Source: an uncultured Prevotella sp. (lineage in GTDB: Bacteria > Bacteroidota > Bacteroidia > Bacteroidales > Bacteroidaceae). From it: a stretch of DNA of 26,164 bases. Location: positions 1 through 26,164 of the forward strand of contig CAKPRX010000023.1 in assembly GCA_934183135.1 (NCBI GenBank), written 5' to 3'. Numbering within the stretch: the first letter of the stretch is position 1; the number at the start of each line of letters is the position of its first letter. A program made the position numbers and the translations under genes. Positions 15,852 to 23,896 of the stretch are shown here, in pieces. The notes beneath the pieces are model-generated. The model did not search any database. It saw only the letters and a program-made list of their open reading frames with translations, and was not told the DNA's origin.

Positions 15852-15983
15852 ATGGCTTTACCCACGGGCATAGCAACAGGGGGCTGCAGGACTCCGACAG
15901 TTACAAGGAGCTGTATCCCGACATCTGGAGTAACCATTACGGTGAAAAACAAAACAACAAAGAATGAAAAGACCAATCTTTAG
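15852..15983 (+). CDS. Possible 43-residue Thr/Val-rich peptide with two cysteines (uncertain)
   Basis: An ATG preceded at 5 nt by AAGGTGG (15840-15846), an unusually good ribosome-binding site for this lineage, opens a 43-codon frame. The product has GGCRTPTVTRSC near residues 10-21, then IPTSGVTITV, and a basic tail KNKTTKNEK. I do not recognise it. An overlapping 68-codon frame (15761-15967) covers the same bases, and nothing proves either is translated. It could be a genuine small protein, a precursor peptide, or chance. Confidence 0.3.
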   Translation: MALPTGIATGGCRTPTVTRSCIPTSGVTITVKNKTTKNEKTNL

Positions 15984-16244
15984 ATTACTAAAGACGGCCC
16001 TTAACTCGCGAGAGAGGGTCGCCACCCGACTGCCCGATAAAAATATACTCATAGTCAGCATCTTGCATCTTCAGCCGGTAACGGCCCTCATGGCGGAAGG
16101 TATTTTTATAAAACTTTACACCACTGCGACCAAAACAGGAGGTATCACAAGGGGCAAAAACGGGGACACAGAAGCTAAATTGGCTACAAATGAGCTACTT
16201 ATAACAATTTTTAGCCCCCAAAAGCGCAAAAAAGGTCAAATATC

Positions 16245-16276
16245 TTTTCGTATCACACAAAAAACTATTATATTTG
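16245..16276 (+). promoter_or_regulatory. Promoter for hup
   Basis: TTTT (16245-16248), 20 nt, then TATATTTG (16269-16276) followed by C fit the Bacteroidetes consensus with one mismatch upstream. The start would be near 16282 with a leader of about 50 nt. Confidence 0.75.
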
Positions 16277-16332
16277 CACTCTCAAAGACGATAGTAGAGT
16301 AAAATAATAATACAATTAACAAAATAGAAACA

Positions 16333-16611
16333 ATGACAAAGACAGAAATTGTAAATCAGATTTCAGAAAATACTGGTATTTCAAAAAAGGAAGTAGCCAT
16401 TGTAGTTGAAAGCTTTATGAAGACCGTCAAGGAGAGTCTTCTCAACAAGGAGCACATATCTCTGCGTGGTTTCGGAAACTTCATTATCAAGCACCGTGCC
16501 GAGAAGACAGCTCGTAACATACAGAAGAATACTACCGTGATTATTCCCGCTCACGACTACCCCAGCTTCAAGCCGGCTAAAGAGTTCGTTGAGGAGATGA
16601 AGAACAAGTAA
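16333..16611 (+). CDS. HU/IHF-family DNA-binding protein
   Basis: A nucleoid protein that bends DNA as a dimer. The 92-residue length is standard. The helical N-terminus TKTEIVNQISENTGISKKEV, the core ISLRGFGNFIIKHRAEKTARN and the closing SFKPAKEFVEEMKN are all present. The DNA-intercalating arm reads NIQKNTTVIIPAHDYP rather than the usual RNPxTG, a form common in Bacteroidetes. It is first in a short operon with the 29-residue basic protein. Confidence 0.95.
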   Translation: MTKTEIVNQISENTGISKKEVAIVVESFMKTVKESLLNKEHISLRGFGNFIIKHRAEKTARNIQKNTTVIIPAHDYPSFKPAKEFVEEMKNK

Positions 16612-16654
16612 GACAATAGGAGAAACAATCATAAACCATTTAAATTAAAGTATT

Positions 16655-16744
16655 ATGCCAAACGGTAAGAAGAAAAAGGGCCACAAGATGGCCACGCACA
16701 AGCGCAAAAAGAGATTAAGAAAGAACAGACATAAGAGCAAGTAA
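16655..16744 (+). CDS. 29-residue basic protein, AURKAIP1/COX24 (bS22/mS38-like) ribosomal family candidate
   Basis: The product starts MPNGKKKKGHKMATHKRKKR and continues LRKNRHKSK, so more than half of the residues are Lys, Arg or His. The pattern (basic residues, a central Met-Ala-Thr-His-Lys-Arg-Lys-Lys-Arg, then Arg-rich) resembles the AURKAIP1/COX24 domain that forms mitochondrial mS38 and the actinobacterial small-subunit protein bS22, which lies near the decoding centre. The assignment rests on this resemblance and memory of the family, not a search. The gene begins 43 nt after HU, ends before a terminator, and is followed by an RNase E/G gene, a setting compatible with ribosome assembly. 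Confidence 0.75.
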   Translation: MPNGKKKKGHKMATHKRKKRLRKNRHKSK

Positions 16745-16779
16745 TCTAACTACTGCTCTGTAGCCTATTCAAAGCTAAT

Positions 16780-16812
16780 GGGGCGTGTCGGGCGACATGC
16801 CCCAGTTTTTTT
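16780..16812 (+). terminator. Terminator between the 29-residue gene and rng
   Basis: GGGGCGTGTCG (16780-16790) and CGACATGCCCC (16793-16803) pair over 11 bp with one G-T pair, followed by AG and seven T (16806-16812). No separate promoter is visible before the RNase gene 21 nt further on, so RNase expression may depend on partial read-through. Confidence 0.85.
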
Positions 16813-16833
16813 AAAGCAATAAGTGAAGAAATT

Positions 16834-18408
16834 ATGACAAGCGAAGTAATCATCGATGTCCATCAGAAAGAAATATCGATAGCCCTGCTGGAAGACAAGA
16901 ACCTGGTAGAGTATCAGAACGAGCCTCGCTCGGCCTCTTTCAGCGTGGGCAATGTCTACATAGCCAAGGTTAAGAAATTGATGCCGGGCTTGAACGCCAG
17001 CTTTGTGGACGTGGGATATGAGCGCGACGCCTTTCTTCATTATCTTGACTTAGGTAGCCAGTTCAAGTCATACGAGAAGTACCTCAAGCAGGTACAGAGC
17101 GACAGAAAGAAGCTCTACCCGTTCGCCAAAGCCTCTCGGCTGCCCGACCTGCCCAAGGATGGAAGCGTGCAGAACACGCTGAAAGTGGGCGACGAGGTCT
17201 TGGTGCAAATTGTAAAGGAACCCATCTCGACAAAGGGTCCCCGCCTGACGGGCGAGATATCCTTTGCGGGTCGTTTTTTGGTTCTGATGCCTTTCGGAGA
17301 CAAGGTTTCGGTCTCTTCCAAGATTAAGTCGGGCGAGGAAAGGGCTCGGCTCAAGCAGCTTATTCACAGTATCAAGCCCAAGAACTGCGGCGTAATCGTA
17401 CGAACCGTGGCCGAGGGCAAGCGAGTGGCTGAGCTGGACGCCGAGCTCAAAGTTCTGACTAAGCGGTGGGAAGATGCCATCACCAAGGTACAGAAGACGC
17501 AGAAGCGGCCCCAGTTGGTGTTCGAGGAGACCAGCAGGGCGGTCGCCCTGTTACGCGACCTGTTCAACCCGAGCTACGAGAATATCTACGTGAATGACGA
17601 GGAGGTATTCAAGGAAGTAAAAGACTACGTATCGCTTATCGCCCCAGAAAAAGCGAGTATCGTAAAACTCTATACGGGTAAAGTTCCAATCTTCGACAAC
17701 TTCAATGTTACCAAGCAGATCAAGTCGAGTTTCGGCAAGACGGTCAACTACCGCCACGGAGCCTACATGATTATCGAACACACGGAGGCCATGCACGTGG
17801 TTGACGTGAACAGCGGCAACAGGTCGAAGTCTGAAAACGGGCAGGAACAGAATGCGCTGGAAACAAACCTTGGCGCAGCCGACGAGTTGGCCCGCCAGCT
17901 GAGGTTAAGGGATATGGGCGGCATTATCGTGGTCGACTTTATCGACATGAACCTCGCCGAGGACCGACAGATGCTCTATGAGCGCATGTGCAAGAACATG
18001 CAGAAAGACAGAGCCCGCCACAACATCCTGCCGTTAAGCAAGTTCGGCCTAATGCAGATTACCAGACAGCGGGTACGCCCAGCCATGGACGTAAACGTTG
18101 AGGAGACATGCCCCACGTGTAACGGCACGGGCAAAATCAAGTCAAGTATTCTGTTTACCGACATGCTTGAGGGCAAGATTGACCGCCTGGTCAACAAGAT
18201 AGGTATCAAGAAATTTTATCTGCACGTACACCCGTACGTTGCGGCATACATCAACGAGGGCTTAATATCGCTCAGACGCAGATGGCAGCTGAAGTACGGC
18301 ATGGGAGTACATGTAGTGGCTTCCCAGAAGTTGGCTTTTTTGCAGTACGAGTTCTATGATGCAAAAAAGCAGTTTATAGATATGAAGGAAGAAATCGAGA
18401 ACAAGTAA
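16834..18408 (+). CDS. rng: Ribonuclease E/G family endoribonuclease
   Basis: Single-strand-specific endoribonuclease for rRNA maturation and mRNA decay. The 524-residue protein has the RNase G-like layout: an N-terminal S1 RNA-binding domain (about 38-125, GNVYIAKVKKLMPGLNASFVDVG), a 5'-sensor/RNase H region, catalytic aspartates in HVVDVNSGN (Asp324) and IIVVDFIDMN (Asp368), and the zinc-link CPTCNGTG (Cys426, Cys429) that joins dimers. The long C-terminal degradosome scaffold of E. coli RNase E is absent. It lies after the HU and 29-residue genes, just past a terminator. Confidence 0.96.
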   Translation: MTSEVIIDVHQKEISIALLEDKNLVEYQNEPRSASFSVGNVYIAKVKKLMPGLNASFVDVGYERDAFLHYLDLGSQFKSYEKYLKQVQSDRKKLYPFAKASRLPDLPKDGSVQNTLKVGDEVLVQIVKEPISTKGPRLTGEISFAGRFLVLMPFGDKVSVSSKIKSGEERARLKQLIHSIKPKNCGVIVRTVAEGKRVAELDAELKVLTKRWEDAITKVQKTQKRPQLVFEETSRAVALLRDLFNPSYENIYVNDEEVFKEVKDYVSLIAPEKASIVKLYTGKVPIFDNFNVTKQIKSSFGKTVNYRHGAYMIIEHTEAMHVVDVNSGNRSKSENGQEQNALETNLGAADELARQLRLRDMGGIIVVDFIDMNLAEDRQMLYERMCKNMQKDRARHNILPLSKFGLMQITRQRVRPAMDVNVEETCPTCNGTGKIKSSILFTDMLEGKIDRLVNKIGIKKFYLHVHPYVAAYINEGLISLRRRWQLKYGMGVHVVASQKLAFLQYEFYDAKKQFIDMKEEIENK

Positions 18409-18410
18409 TC

Positions 18411-18443
18411 GAAGAGCCCCGACCTAAACGGCCGGGGCTCTTC
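18411..18443. terminator. Bidirectional hairpin between rng and the GH106-like gene
   Basis: Perfect 11-bp arms GAAGAGCCCCG (18411-18421) and CGGGGCTCTTC (18433-18443) with an 11-nt loop lie between the two convergent genes. T-tracts are weak on both sides. Confidence 0.75.
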
Positions 18444-18477
18444 AGTTAATTTCCGTCATGGTTATTATAGCAGGGCC

Positions 18478-21400
18478 TTAACGCTCTGCTATAATAGTTA
18501 CAGGCCCTACGAGTCCAGCCTTGAGCAGGGGCTCGTCAGCCTTGAAGAATGTTATCGGGTAATAGGCCACGCGCTTCATGCCAGGCTGCTCGTCGCCCAC
18601 CAGACGGTTGTGCCAGGGATTGGCCACAGCTATCTCGATGGTGTTGACGCCTGCCTGTACGGCATCGGTAATGTCTATGCGGTAGGGAGCATGCCAGGTT
18701 ACACCCAGAGTCTTCCCGTTGACCTTTACCTCGGCCAGGTCATGTACCTCACCTAACGACAGCCAGATGCGGGCAGGCTTATTTTTCTTCTTGAGCTGCT
18801 TGGCCGGTATAGTGAACTGGTTGGTGTATGTGGCTACGCCAGAGAAGTAGCGTATGCCGGCATCGGCCGACTCGGTGAGCGAAGCCAGCTGACTGAGGGT
18901 GGTCTGTGCCGGTGCGCCACGGCCTGGCTGGAACTTTACTGTCCACGGGGCTGTCGGCACGGCCATCTGCTGCTCAGTAGGTACTGGCAGCGTTACCTTG
19001 GGAGTCTGCGTGTCATCGACCATCACCACAAACACGGCATCATAGGCCGACATATTGAGGGGCACCAGCGTACGCCCATCAGCCATCTCATAGCTTACAT
19101 CCTCGCGCACACCTGTATCGGCATGCCATAGCTGTGGCTTCTTGCCTGTAACATTAAACGAGGCGGTAAACTGGCGGTTGCTGTCAGTCTGATTGGCTAT
19201 CCAGTAGATGTCACCGTCTTTCAGGCGGCGATGTACATACTTCAGGTCGGCCTTGGCATCGCTGAAAGTAACATCGGGAGCCACACCCATGTTGGCCAGT
19301 ACCTTATCTATTGCCACACCCGTGATGACGTTCTTGCGGCCAGCCGACCAGATGTCGGCCACCAGGCGACTGAAGTCCTCGGGAGTACCCTCCATGCCTG
19401 CCAGTGTCTGCGGCTTCTCGCCGGCAATGGTCACCCCGGCATCGGCCAGCACCTTGATACGGCGCAACATCTTCATGGACATCTGGCTGACATTGTCTAA
19501 CCATAGCAAACGGTAGCTCATGCCCGTCTTGGTAACCAGACGGCCGTCTGACGGCTGCAGTTCGTCCAGCACAACAGAAGGGCTGACAAAGTCATAGTTG
19601 TAAGTATTGGGTATCTTAGGCATGCGGGTATGGTAGCGGGCCGTGATGTTGGTGTCCTCGCCATAATAATAAGCCACGTCGGCCACAAAACGGCCCTGGC
19701 GGAGCAGATAGCAGCTACGCGAGAGGTAATCGGTCCAGGCACCTGCCTGATTGGCCCACGTCTCATGGCGATCAAACCACTGTCCCCAAAGGCCAAGACC
19801 GAGTCCAGGCACTTTGTCATCGACGGGCTGGTGGGGCGAGGTGTGGATGACAAAGAGGTTAAGACCGCAGGCCATCGCAGCATCGGCGGTGGATTTCAGA
19901 ATGGTGGGGCTGTACACAAAGGCGCCGTCGCGGAAGCCATCAGAGGTAAAAGACTCTGCAGCTGCCACGTTCTGACCATAGATATGGGCCACCGAGGCCG
20001 ACTCGCGTATATCGCTCTCATGTTGTGGAACGGTAATGAGGTGCTGCTTGTAGCGCATCCATATCGCGGACATGGGAATGTCGGCATAGCGCTTGCAGTC
20101 CATGCCGTCTGTCAGATTGGCCCGCCATCCCTCGTGGCTCTCCGTGTACCGTTTCAGCCCGTAAGGCCGAAGGATGTCGTTGAGCTGGTCATAATGGTAC
20201 TCGCTCATCATGTCACCAATGGTGGTACGCCAGTCAAAGAGGAAGCGCTCGGTATCATCGGCACTGTTGACGATGATGCCAGAGAGCGCGGGGAGCCAGG
20301 GAAGCAGGTCGTAGCCACGGCGCGACTTGAACTCCTCGGCCATACGGCCCGTCCAGGTCTGGCAGCCTGCCTCGTAGCTATCATTGAGCAGATGGGTAAT
20401 GCCACGCTTGCCCAGCATACCCTTGCTGGCGTCGATATAGGTCTGCAGATAGTTCTTATAGTAATCGCGGATGGCCACAGGGTCCAGTTTGTCTACCTCC
20501 AGGCCGGTAGCCTCGGCCGAGGCGGGATGATTGGTCTTGCCCGTAAGTCCATAGCCGAAGCGCATGATACGCCAGCGTCCCTTGGGAGCCTTCCAGGTAA
20601 GTACACCGTCCTTGACCATAGAGGTAACATCGATGATGTCGCTCGTGCGAACCACATCGGCTGTAGCCGGGGTCTTGACCGAGGCTGCATAGCGATACAG
20701 CGAGTAACCCGCCTTATCGGGTACCAGGTTTACACGGTACACGGGCGACAGCTTGAGCGACGACAGCCTGAAGCCGCTGGCAGGGTGGCCCTTCTCGGTA
20801 CTCTGCAGCACCACCTTGAAGTAGCGCGCGGTCGTAGCAGGTATGTCGGCCACTTTCTCCAAACCGGCCTGATAGCCCAAGTCGGTGACCTTGACAAAGG
20901 TCTTGCCGTCGGTACTGCTGTAGATGGCTGCCGAATAGTTTTCTTCCTTGGGTTCTATCTTCAGAGCCGACCACTCCATCGAGCGGATGGTCCGGGGCGT
21001 GCGGAAGTCGAACATGACCCATGCCTTGCCGGTGGCATCGGCCTTGATGGTGGCATAGTCTGATATGCTGTCGTTGCCCAGCTGCTCCACGGTAACCGCA
21101 CCACCGCTGGTGGTGAGCACGGGGTTCATCTCGGCCATCGTCAGGTCGTTGTCGGGTACCCGCATGGCCAGGACGGCTATGTCGCGGTAGAAGCGCTTCT
21201 TCATAAATACCGTCGCAACCGAACTGTTAACATAAGAGTAGTCCTTGTAGGGGCCCGTAATATCGAATCCGCTGGGCAGGGTTATCCTGAGCGTACGGCC
21301 GGTACCCTTTACGATTTGCTGGCGCCACACCAGCTTTTTCATGCCGTCCTCGTCCTTCACCCATGGGCCTCCGGTCTCGCTCCAGCCCGGCGCGCTGGCG

Positions 21401-21747
21401 ATGGTGGCCTCCAGGCCCAAGCTGTCGGCCAGTGCGATGGCGTAGTGAAAGGCATCCTTCCACTCGGGCGTCATGTATGCCAGTCGTTTCTGCACTATCT
21501 GCGGAGTCGAAAGTCCCGCATCGAAGACGTGGAAACCTGCGATGCCCGAGCGCTTCATCCAAGTAAGGTCCTTGCGGATACCGTCCTTGGTAATATTGCC
21601 GTTCATCCAGTGCCACCACACACGGGGGCGGGCCGACTGGTCGGGATTAAGAAAATTCTGATAAAGTGTCTGTGACTGCTGGGCCGCAGCGGGTGTTACC
21701 GCGAGGGCCGATAGTAGCAAGATTGGTAAGGATTTAAGTTTGTGCAT
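18478..21747 (-). CDS. GH106-like glycoside hydrolase (probable alpha-L-rhamnosidase), secreted
   Basis: A 1089-residue protein with a signal peptide (MHKLKSLPILLLSALAVTPA, cut near Ala-Ala-Ala/Gln). The start of the mature protein has PRVWWHWMNGNI (41-52), then GIAGFHVFD and SLGLEATIASAPGWSETGGPW, features of the GH106 family, whose characterised members remove rhamnose from pectin-type and other plant glycans. The TIM-barrel region includes LLNDSYEAGCQTWTGRM and YTESHEGWRANLTDG. A galactose-binding-like beta-sandwich ends the protein (RIWLSLGEVHDLAEVKVNGK onward). It probably works in the periplasm. No SusC/SusD pair is in the window, so the target glycan is not indicated. It is last in the string starting with fabD, 23 nt after the editing-domain gene. 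Confidence 0.82.
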   Translation of the reverse strand: MHKLKSLPILLLSALAVTPAAAQQSQTLYQNFLNPDQSARPRVWWHWMNGNITKDGIRKDLTWMKRSGIAGFHVFDAGLSTPQIVQKRLAYMTPEWKDAFHYAIALADSLGLEATIASAPGWSETGGPWVKDEDGMKKLVWRQQIVKGTGRTLRITLPSGFDITGPYKDYSYVNSSVATVFMKKRFYRDIAVLAMRVPDNDLTMAEMNPVLTTSGGAVTVEQLGNDSISDYATIKADATGKAWVMFDFRTPRTIRSMEWSALKIEPKEENYSAAIYSSTDGKTFVKVTDLGYQAGLEKVADIPATTARYFKVVLQSTEKGHPASGFRLSSLKLSPVYRVNLVPDKAGYSLYRYAASVKTPATADVVRTSDIIDVTSMVKDGVLTWKAPKGRWRIMRFGYGLTGKTNHPASAEATGLEVDKLDPVAIRDYYKNYLQTYIDASKGMLGKRGITHLLNDSYEAGCQTWTGRMAEEFKSRRGYDLLPWLPALSGIIVNSADDTERFLFDWRTTIGDMMSEYHYDQLNDILRPYGLKRYTESHEGWRANLTDGMDCKRYADIPMSAIWMRYKQHLITVPQHESDIRESASVAHIYGQNVAAAESFTSDGFRDGAFVYSPTILKSTADAAMACGLNLFVIHTSPHQPVDDKVPGLGLGLWGQWFDRHETWANQAGAWTDYLSRSCYLLRQGRFVADVAYYYGEDTNITARYHTRMPKIPNTYNYDFVSPSVVLDELQPSDGRLVTKTGMSYRLLWLDNVSQMSMKMLRRIKVLADAGVTIAGEKPQTLAGMEGTPEDFSRLVADIWSAGRKNVITGVAIDKVLANMGVAPDVTFSDAKADLKYVHRRLKDGDIYWIANQTDSNRQFTASFNVTGKKPQLWHADTGVREDVSYEMADGRTLVPLNMSAYDAVFVVMVDDTQTPKVTLPVPTEQQMAVPTAPWTVKFQPGRGAPAQTTLSQLASLTESADAGIRYFSGVATYTNQFTIPAKQLKKKNKPARIWLSLGEVHDLAEVKVNGKTLGVTWHAPYRIDITDAVQAGVNTIEIAVANPWHNRLVGDEQPGMKRVAYYPITFFKADEPLLKAGLVGPVTIIAER

Positions 21748-21770
21748 ATCTATTTAGATTATGGTTGTTG

Positions 21771-22238
21771 CTATGGTAATACCTTGAACCGAACGCGAAA
21801 GCTGTGCTTCTCCTCATCCCAGTTGGTTCCGAGCAGTTCAAATCGCCCTATCTGCGCTGTAGAGCGCACGTGCTTACCGATACAGGGGCATACATCGTAA
21901 TCGCCGATGCGTACCAGTCTGAGGGTGTCGCTGGCATCGTCTGGAAGTCGGTCGAGCTTTACACCGTCGGGTATCTCGTCGCGCCTTACATACTCATAGG
22001 TCACGGGCAGGTCGGCCGCTATCAGCCTGTTCATCTCTTCCTGTATGAAACTCTCGTCCTTTCGCGACGGTTTCTGCGACAGGATGTAGCTTATCTTGCT
22101 CTTCTTACGCTCTATGTGGGCATTGCGGCTACGCTCGCATCCGAACCGACGTACCATGAGCTGGTTAAGCAGATGCTCGGCCGTATGGGCAGGGGGAAAC
22201 TCCTCCTTGTTGTGTTCGTTCAGGATAATATCGTCCAT
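21771..22238 (-). CDS. Free-standing aminoacyl-tRNA editing-domain (AlaX/ThrRS-SAD-like) protein
   Basis: A 155-residue protein that matches the second additional domain of AlaRS/ThrRS, with zinc motifs HTAEH (18-22) and CIGKH (119-123), and ends RFELLGTNWDEEKHSFRVRF. Stand-alone relatives hydrolyse mischarged Ser-tRNA or Gly-tRNA in the cytoplasm; the exact specificity cannot be read here. The start MDDIILNEHN at 22238 is used, 4 nt after the upstream stop; a longer frame to 22274 would overlap the GH13 gene by 32 bases. It lies between the GH13 and GH106-like genes and is tightly spaced with both. Confidence 0.8.
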   Translation of the reverse strand: MDDIILNEHNKEEFPPAHTAEHLLNQLMVRRFGCERSRNAHIERKKSKISYILSQKPSRKDESFIQEEMNRLIAADLPVTYEYVRRDEIPDGVKLDRLPDDASDTLRLVRIGDYDVCPCIGKHVRSTAQIGRFELLGTNWDEEKHSFRVRFKVLP

Positions 22239-22242
22239 GGTC

Positions 22243-23889
22243 TTAAAATTTAAACTTATAGATAACGCCCCCATAGTCTGGAATATCTACGGGGATAGAA
22301 CTGTCGGGGGCCAGTGTGAAGTCCTTGGCCACGCCTGTCAGTAGCTCCATGGCTGCAAAGGTACCCACAGGGATGCCCAAGAAGTCAAAGGCGTGAGCCG
22401 GGATGGTCACCTCGCGGCATACGCTGAGATCCGAGAAGTTGACAGCCACTAACAGCATCTCCCTGCCAGCCTTGCGGAGAAAGGCAAACTGCTCCTCGGC
22501 AAAGTGTGTGTTCACGTACATCAGGTCGAACATGGCACCATCGGTAACAGCCTTTTCGCGACCGGCAATGCGCATTACCTGTCGGTAGGCTGCCATCAGC
22601 CGGCGCTCTTCAGGTGTCTTCCTTGCCAGGTCGAAGTAACCATGCCGTATGCTGTCCACGCTCCAGTAGTCAAAGATAGACGTGCGGCCGTCCCAGCCAC
22701 TAAAGCCCTCGCGGTCCATGCCTCTTTCGCCCAGTTCCTGACCGGCATAGAGCATATAGGGATTGGCCTGCAGCAGACAGCACACCATGTGGGCCGGAAA
22801 CGCCCGCCATGGGTTAGTGGCAAAATAGTCGCTGGCGATACGCTGCTCGTCATGATTCTCCAGGAAGTAGAGCATGTGGGTGCGTATGTCGTCGGTGCGC
22901 TGCCACTGGGCGGTAATGTCCGAGGCCCAGCGGCGCCCACAGATGATGTCGCGCATACTGTCGTACATGCCCACCTTATCATACAGGAAGTCGAAGCCTG
23001 CGGCAATATAGGTACGATAGAGGTCGGGGTTGTACACCTCGCCTACGAATATCACCGAGGGATGGGCGGCCCGCACGGCTGCCGTGGCGTAGGCCCAGAA
23101 GGGTGCCGGCACCATCTCGGCCATGTCGCAGCGAAATCCGTCGACGCCCTTGGAGGCCCAGAACAGCAGTATGTCGCGCATCTGTACCCATGTATCGGGC
23201 ACGGGGTCAAAGTGTTCAGACCGGCCACCGGCGTCACAGTAGTCTATGCCATAGTTCAGCTTGACCGTCTCGTACCAGTCGTTGGGACCAGGGCGCTGGT
23301 CAAAGTGGTCGTTGCCCGTGGCCCTGGCGGGACACTCCTGATAAGTCTGGTGCGGGGTGACGCGCGACAGGTCGAGGGGCTGCCCCCAACAGTAGTAGAA
23401 GTTGTTGTGAACCGAGAAGTTCATGCCCGTATCGTCGCCCTCACCCAGGTCGCGCACCCCGGCAGGACGGCAGATGGAGTGATACTCGCGGGCCACATGA
23501 TTGGGCACAAAGTCCATGATAACCTTCATCCCGGCGGCATGGGTACGGGCTATGAGCGCCTCCCACTCCTCCATGCGGTTGGGCACGCATACCGCCAGGT
23601 CCGGGTCTACGTCATAGTAGTCTGTAATGGCGTACGGCGAGCCGGCACGACCCTTCACTATCTCCGCATGCTGGGCCGGTATGCCCTTGGCGGTATAGTC
23701 TGTCTGCGTGGCATGGCGCACTATGCCCGTGTACCATACATGCGTAACGCCCATGTCATGGATGCGACGCAGCACGCGGGCGTCTATGTCGGCCATCTTG
23801 CCAGAACCGTTTTCGGCAACCGTACCCCACTCCTTGCGAGTGGTGTTGCGATTGCCGAAAATTCTGGTAAATATCTGATAGATAATCAT
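22243..23889 (-). CDS. Cytoplasmic alpha-amylase family (GH13) enzyme
   Basis: A 548-residue alpha-glucan-acting or related enzyme without a signal peptide (MIIYQIFTRIFGNRN), so it probably acts in the cytoplasm on glycogen or imported malto-oligosaccharides. The four GH13 regions are in order: DFVPNH (126-131), GFRCDMAEMV with nucleophile Asp255, FVGEVY with acid/base Glu284, and FLENHDEQR with Asp347. A C-terminal beta domain follows (about 460-548). The exact activity (amylase, maltogenic or glucosyltransferase) is not determined. It starts 7 nt after fabD and ends 4 nt before the editing-domain gene. Confidence 0.9.
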   Translation of the reverse strand: MIIYQIFTRIFGNRNTTRKEWGTVAENGSGKMADIDARVLRRIHDMGVTHVWYTGIVRHATQTDYTAKGIPAQHAEIVKGRAGSPYAITDYYDVDPDLAVCVPNRMEEWEALIARTHAAGMKVIMDFVPNHVAREYHSICRPAGVRDLGEGDDTGMNFSVHNNFYYCWGQPLDLSRVTPHQTYQECPARATGNDHFDQRPGPNDWYETVKLNYGIDYCDAGGRSEHFDPVPDTWVQMRDILLFWASKGVDGFRCDMAEMVPAPFWAYATAAVRAAHPSVIFVGEVYNPDLYRTYIAAGFDFLYDKVGMYDSMRDIICGRRWASDITAQWQRTDDIRTHMLYFLENHDEQRIASDYFATNPWRAFPAHMVCCLLQANPYMLYAGQELGERGMDREGFSGWDGRTSIFDYWSVDSIRHGYFDLARKTPEERRLMAAYRQVMRIAGREKAVTDGAMFDLMYVNTHFAEEQFAFLRKAGREMLLVAVNFSDLSVCREVTIPAHAFDFLGIPVGTFAAMELLTGVAKDFTLAPDSSIPVDIPDYGGVIYKFKF

Positions 23890-23896
23890 TATAAGT

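Larger units (their letters stand above)
15594..16332. other. Mostly gene-free region upstream of hup
   Basis: About 740 bases without a gene I can name. The left part holds the lipoprotein leader, a tandem degenerate repeat and its promoter. The middle (15852-15983) holds a possible short ORF described separately. The right part, about 15990-16250, is AT-rich with no convincing ORF; a 112-codon frame from 15964 shows no motif and merges into the hup promoter. The hup promoter closes the region. Confidence 0.65.

Noticed and set aside
15964..16302. 112-codon ORF upstream of hup
   Set aside because: No recognisable domain, AT-rich 3' half with poor coding character, and it runs through the hup promoter. 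Kept only as part of the gene-free description.
19630..21063. 477-codon open frame on the plus strand
   Set aside because: Antisense shadow of the GH106-like gene, with no recognisable domain.
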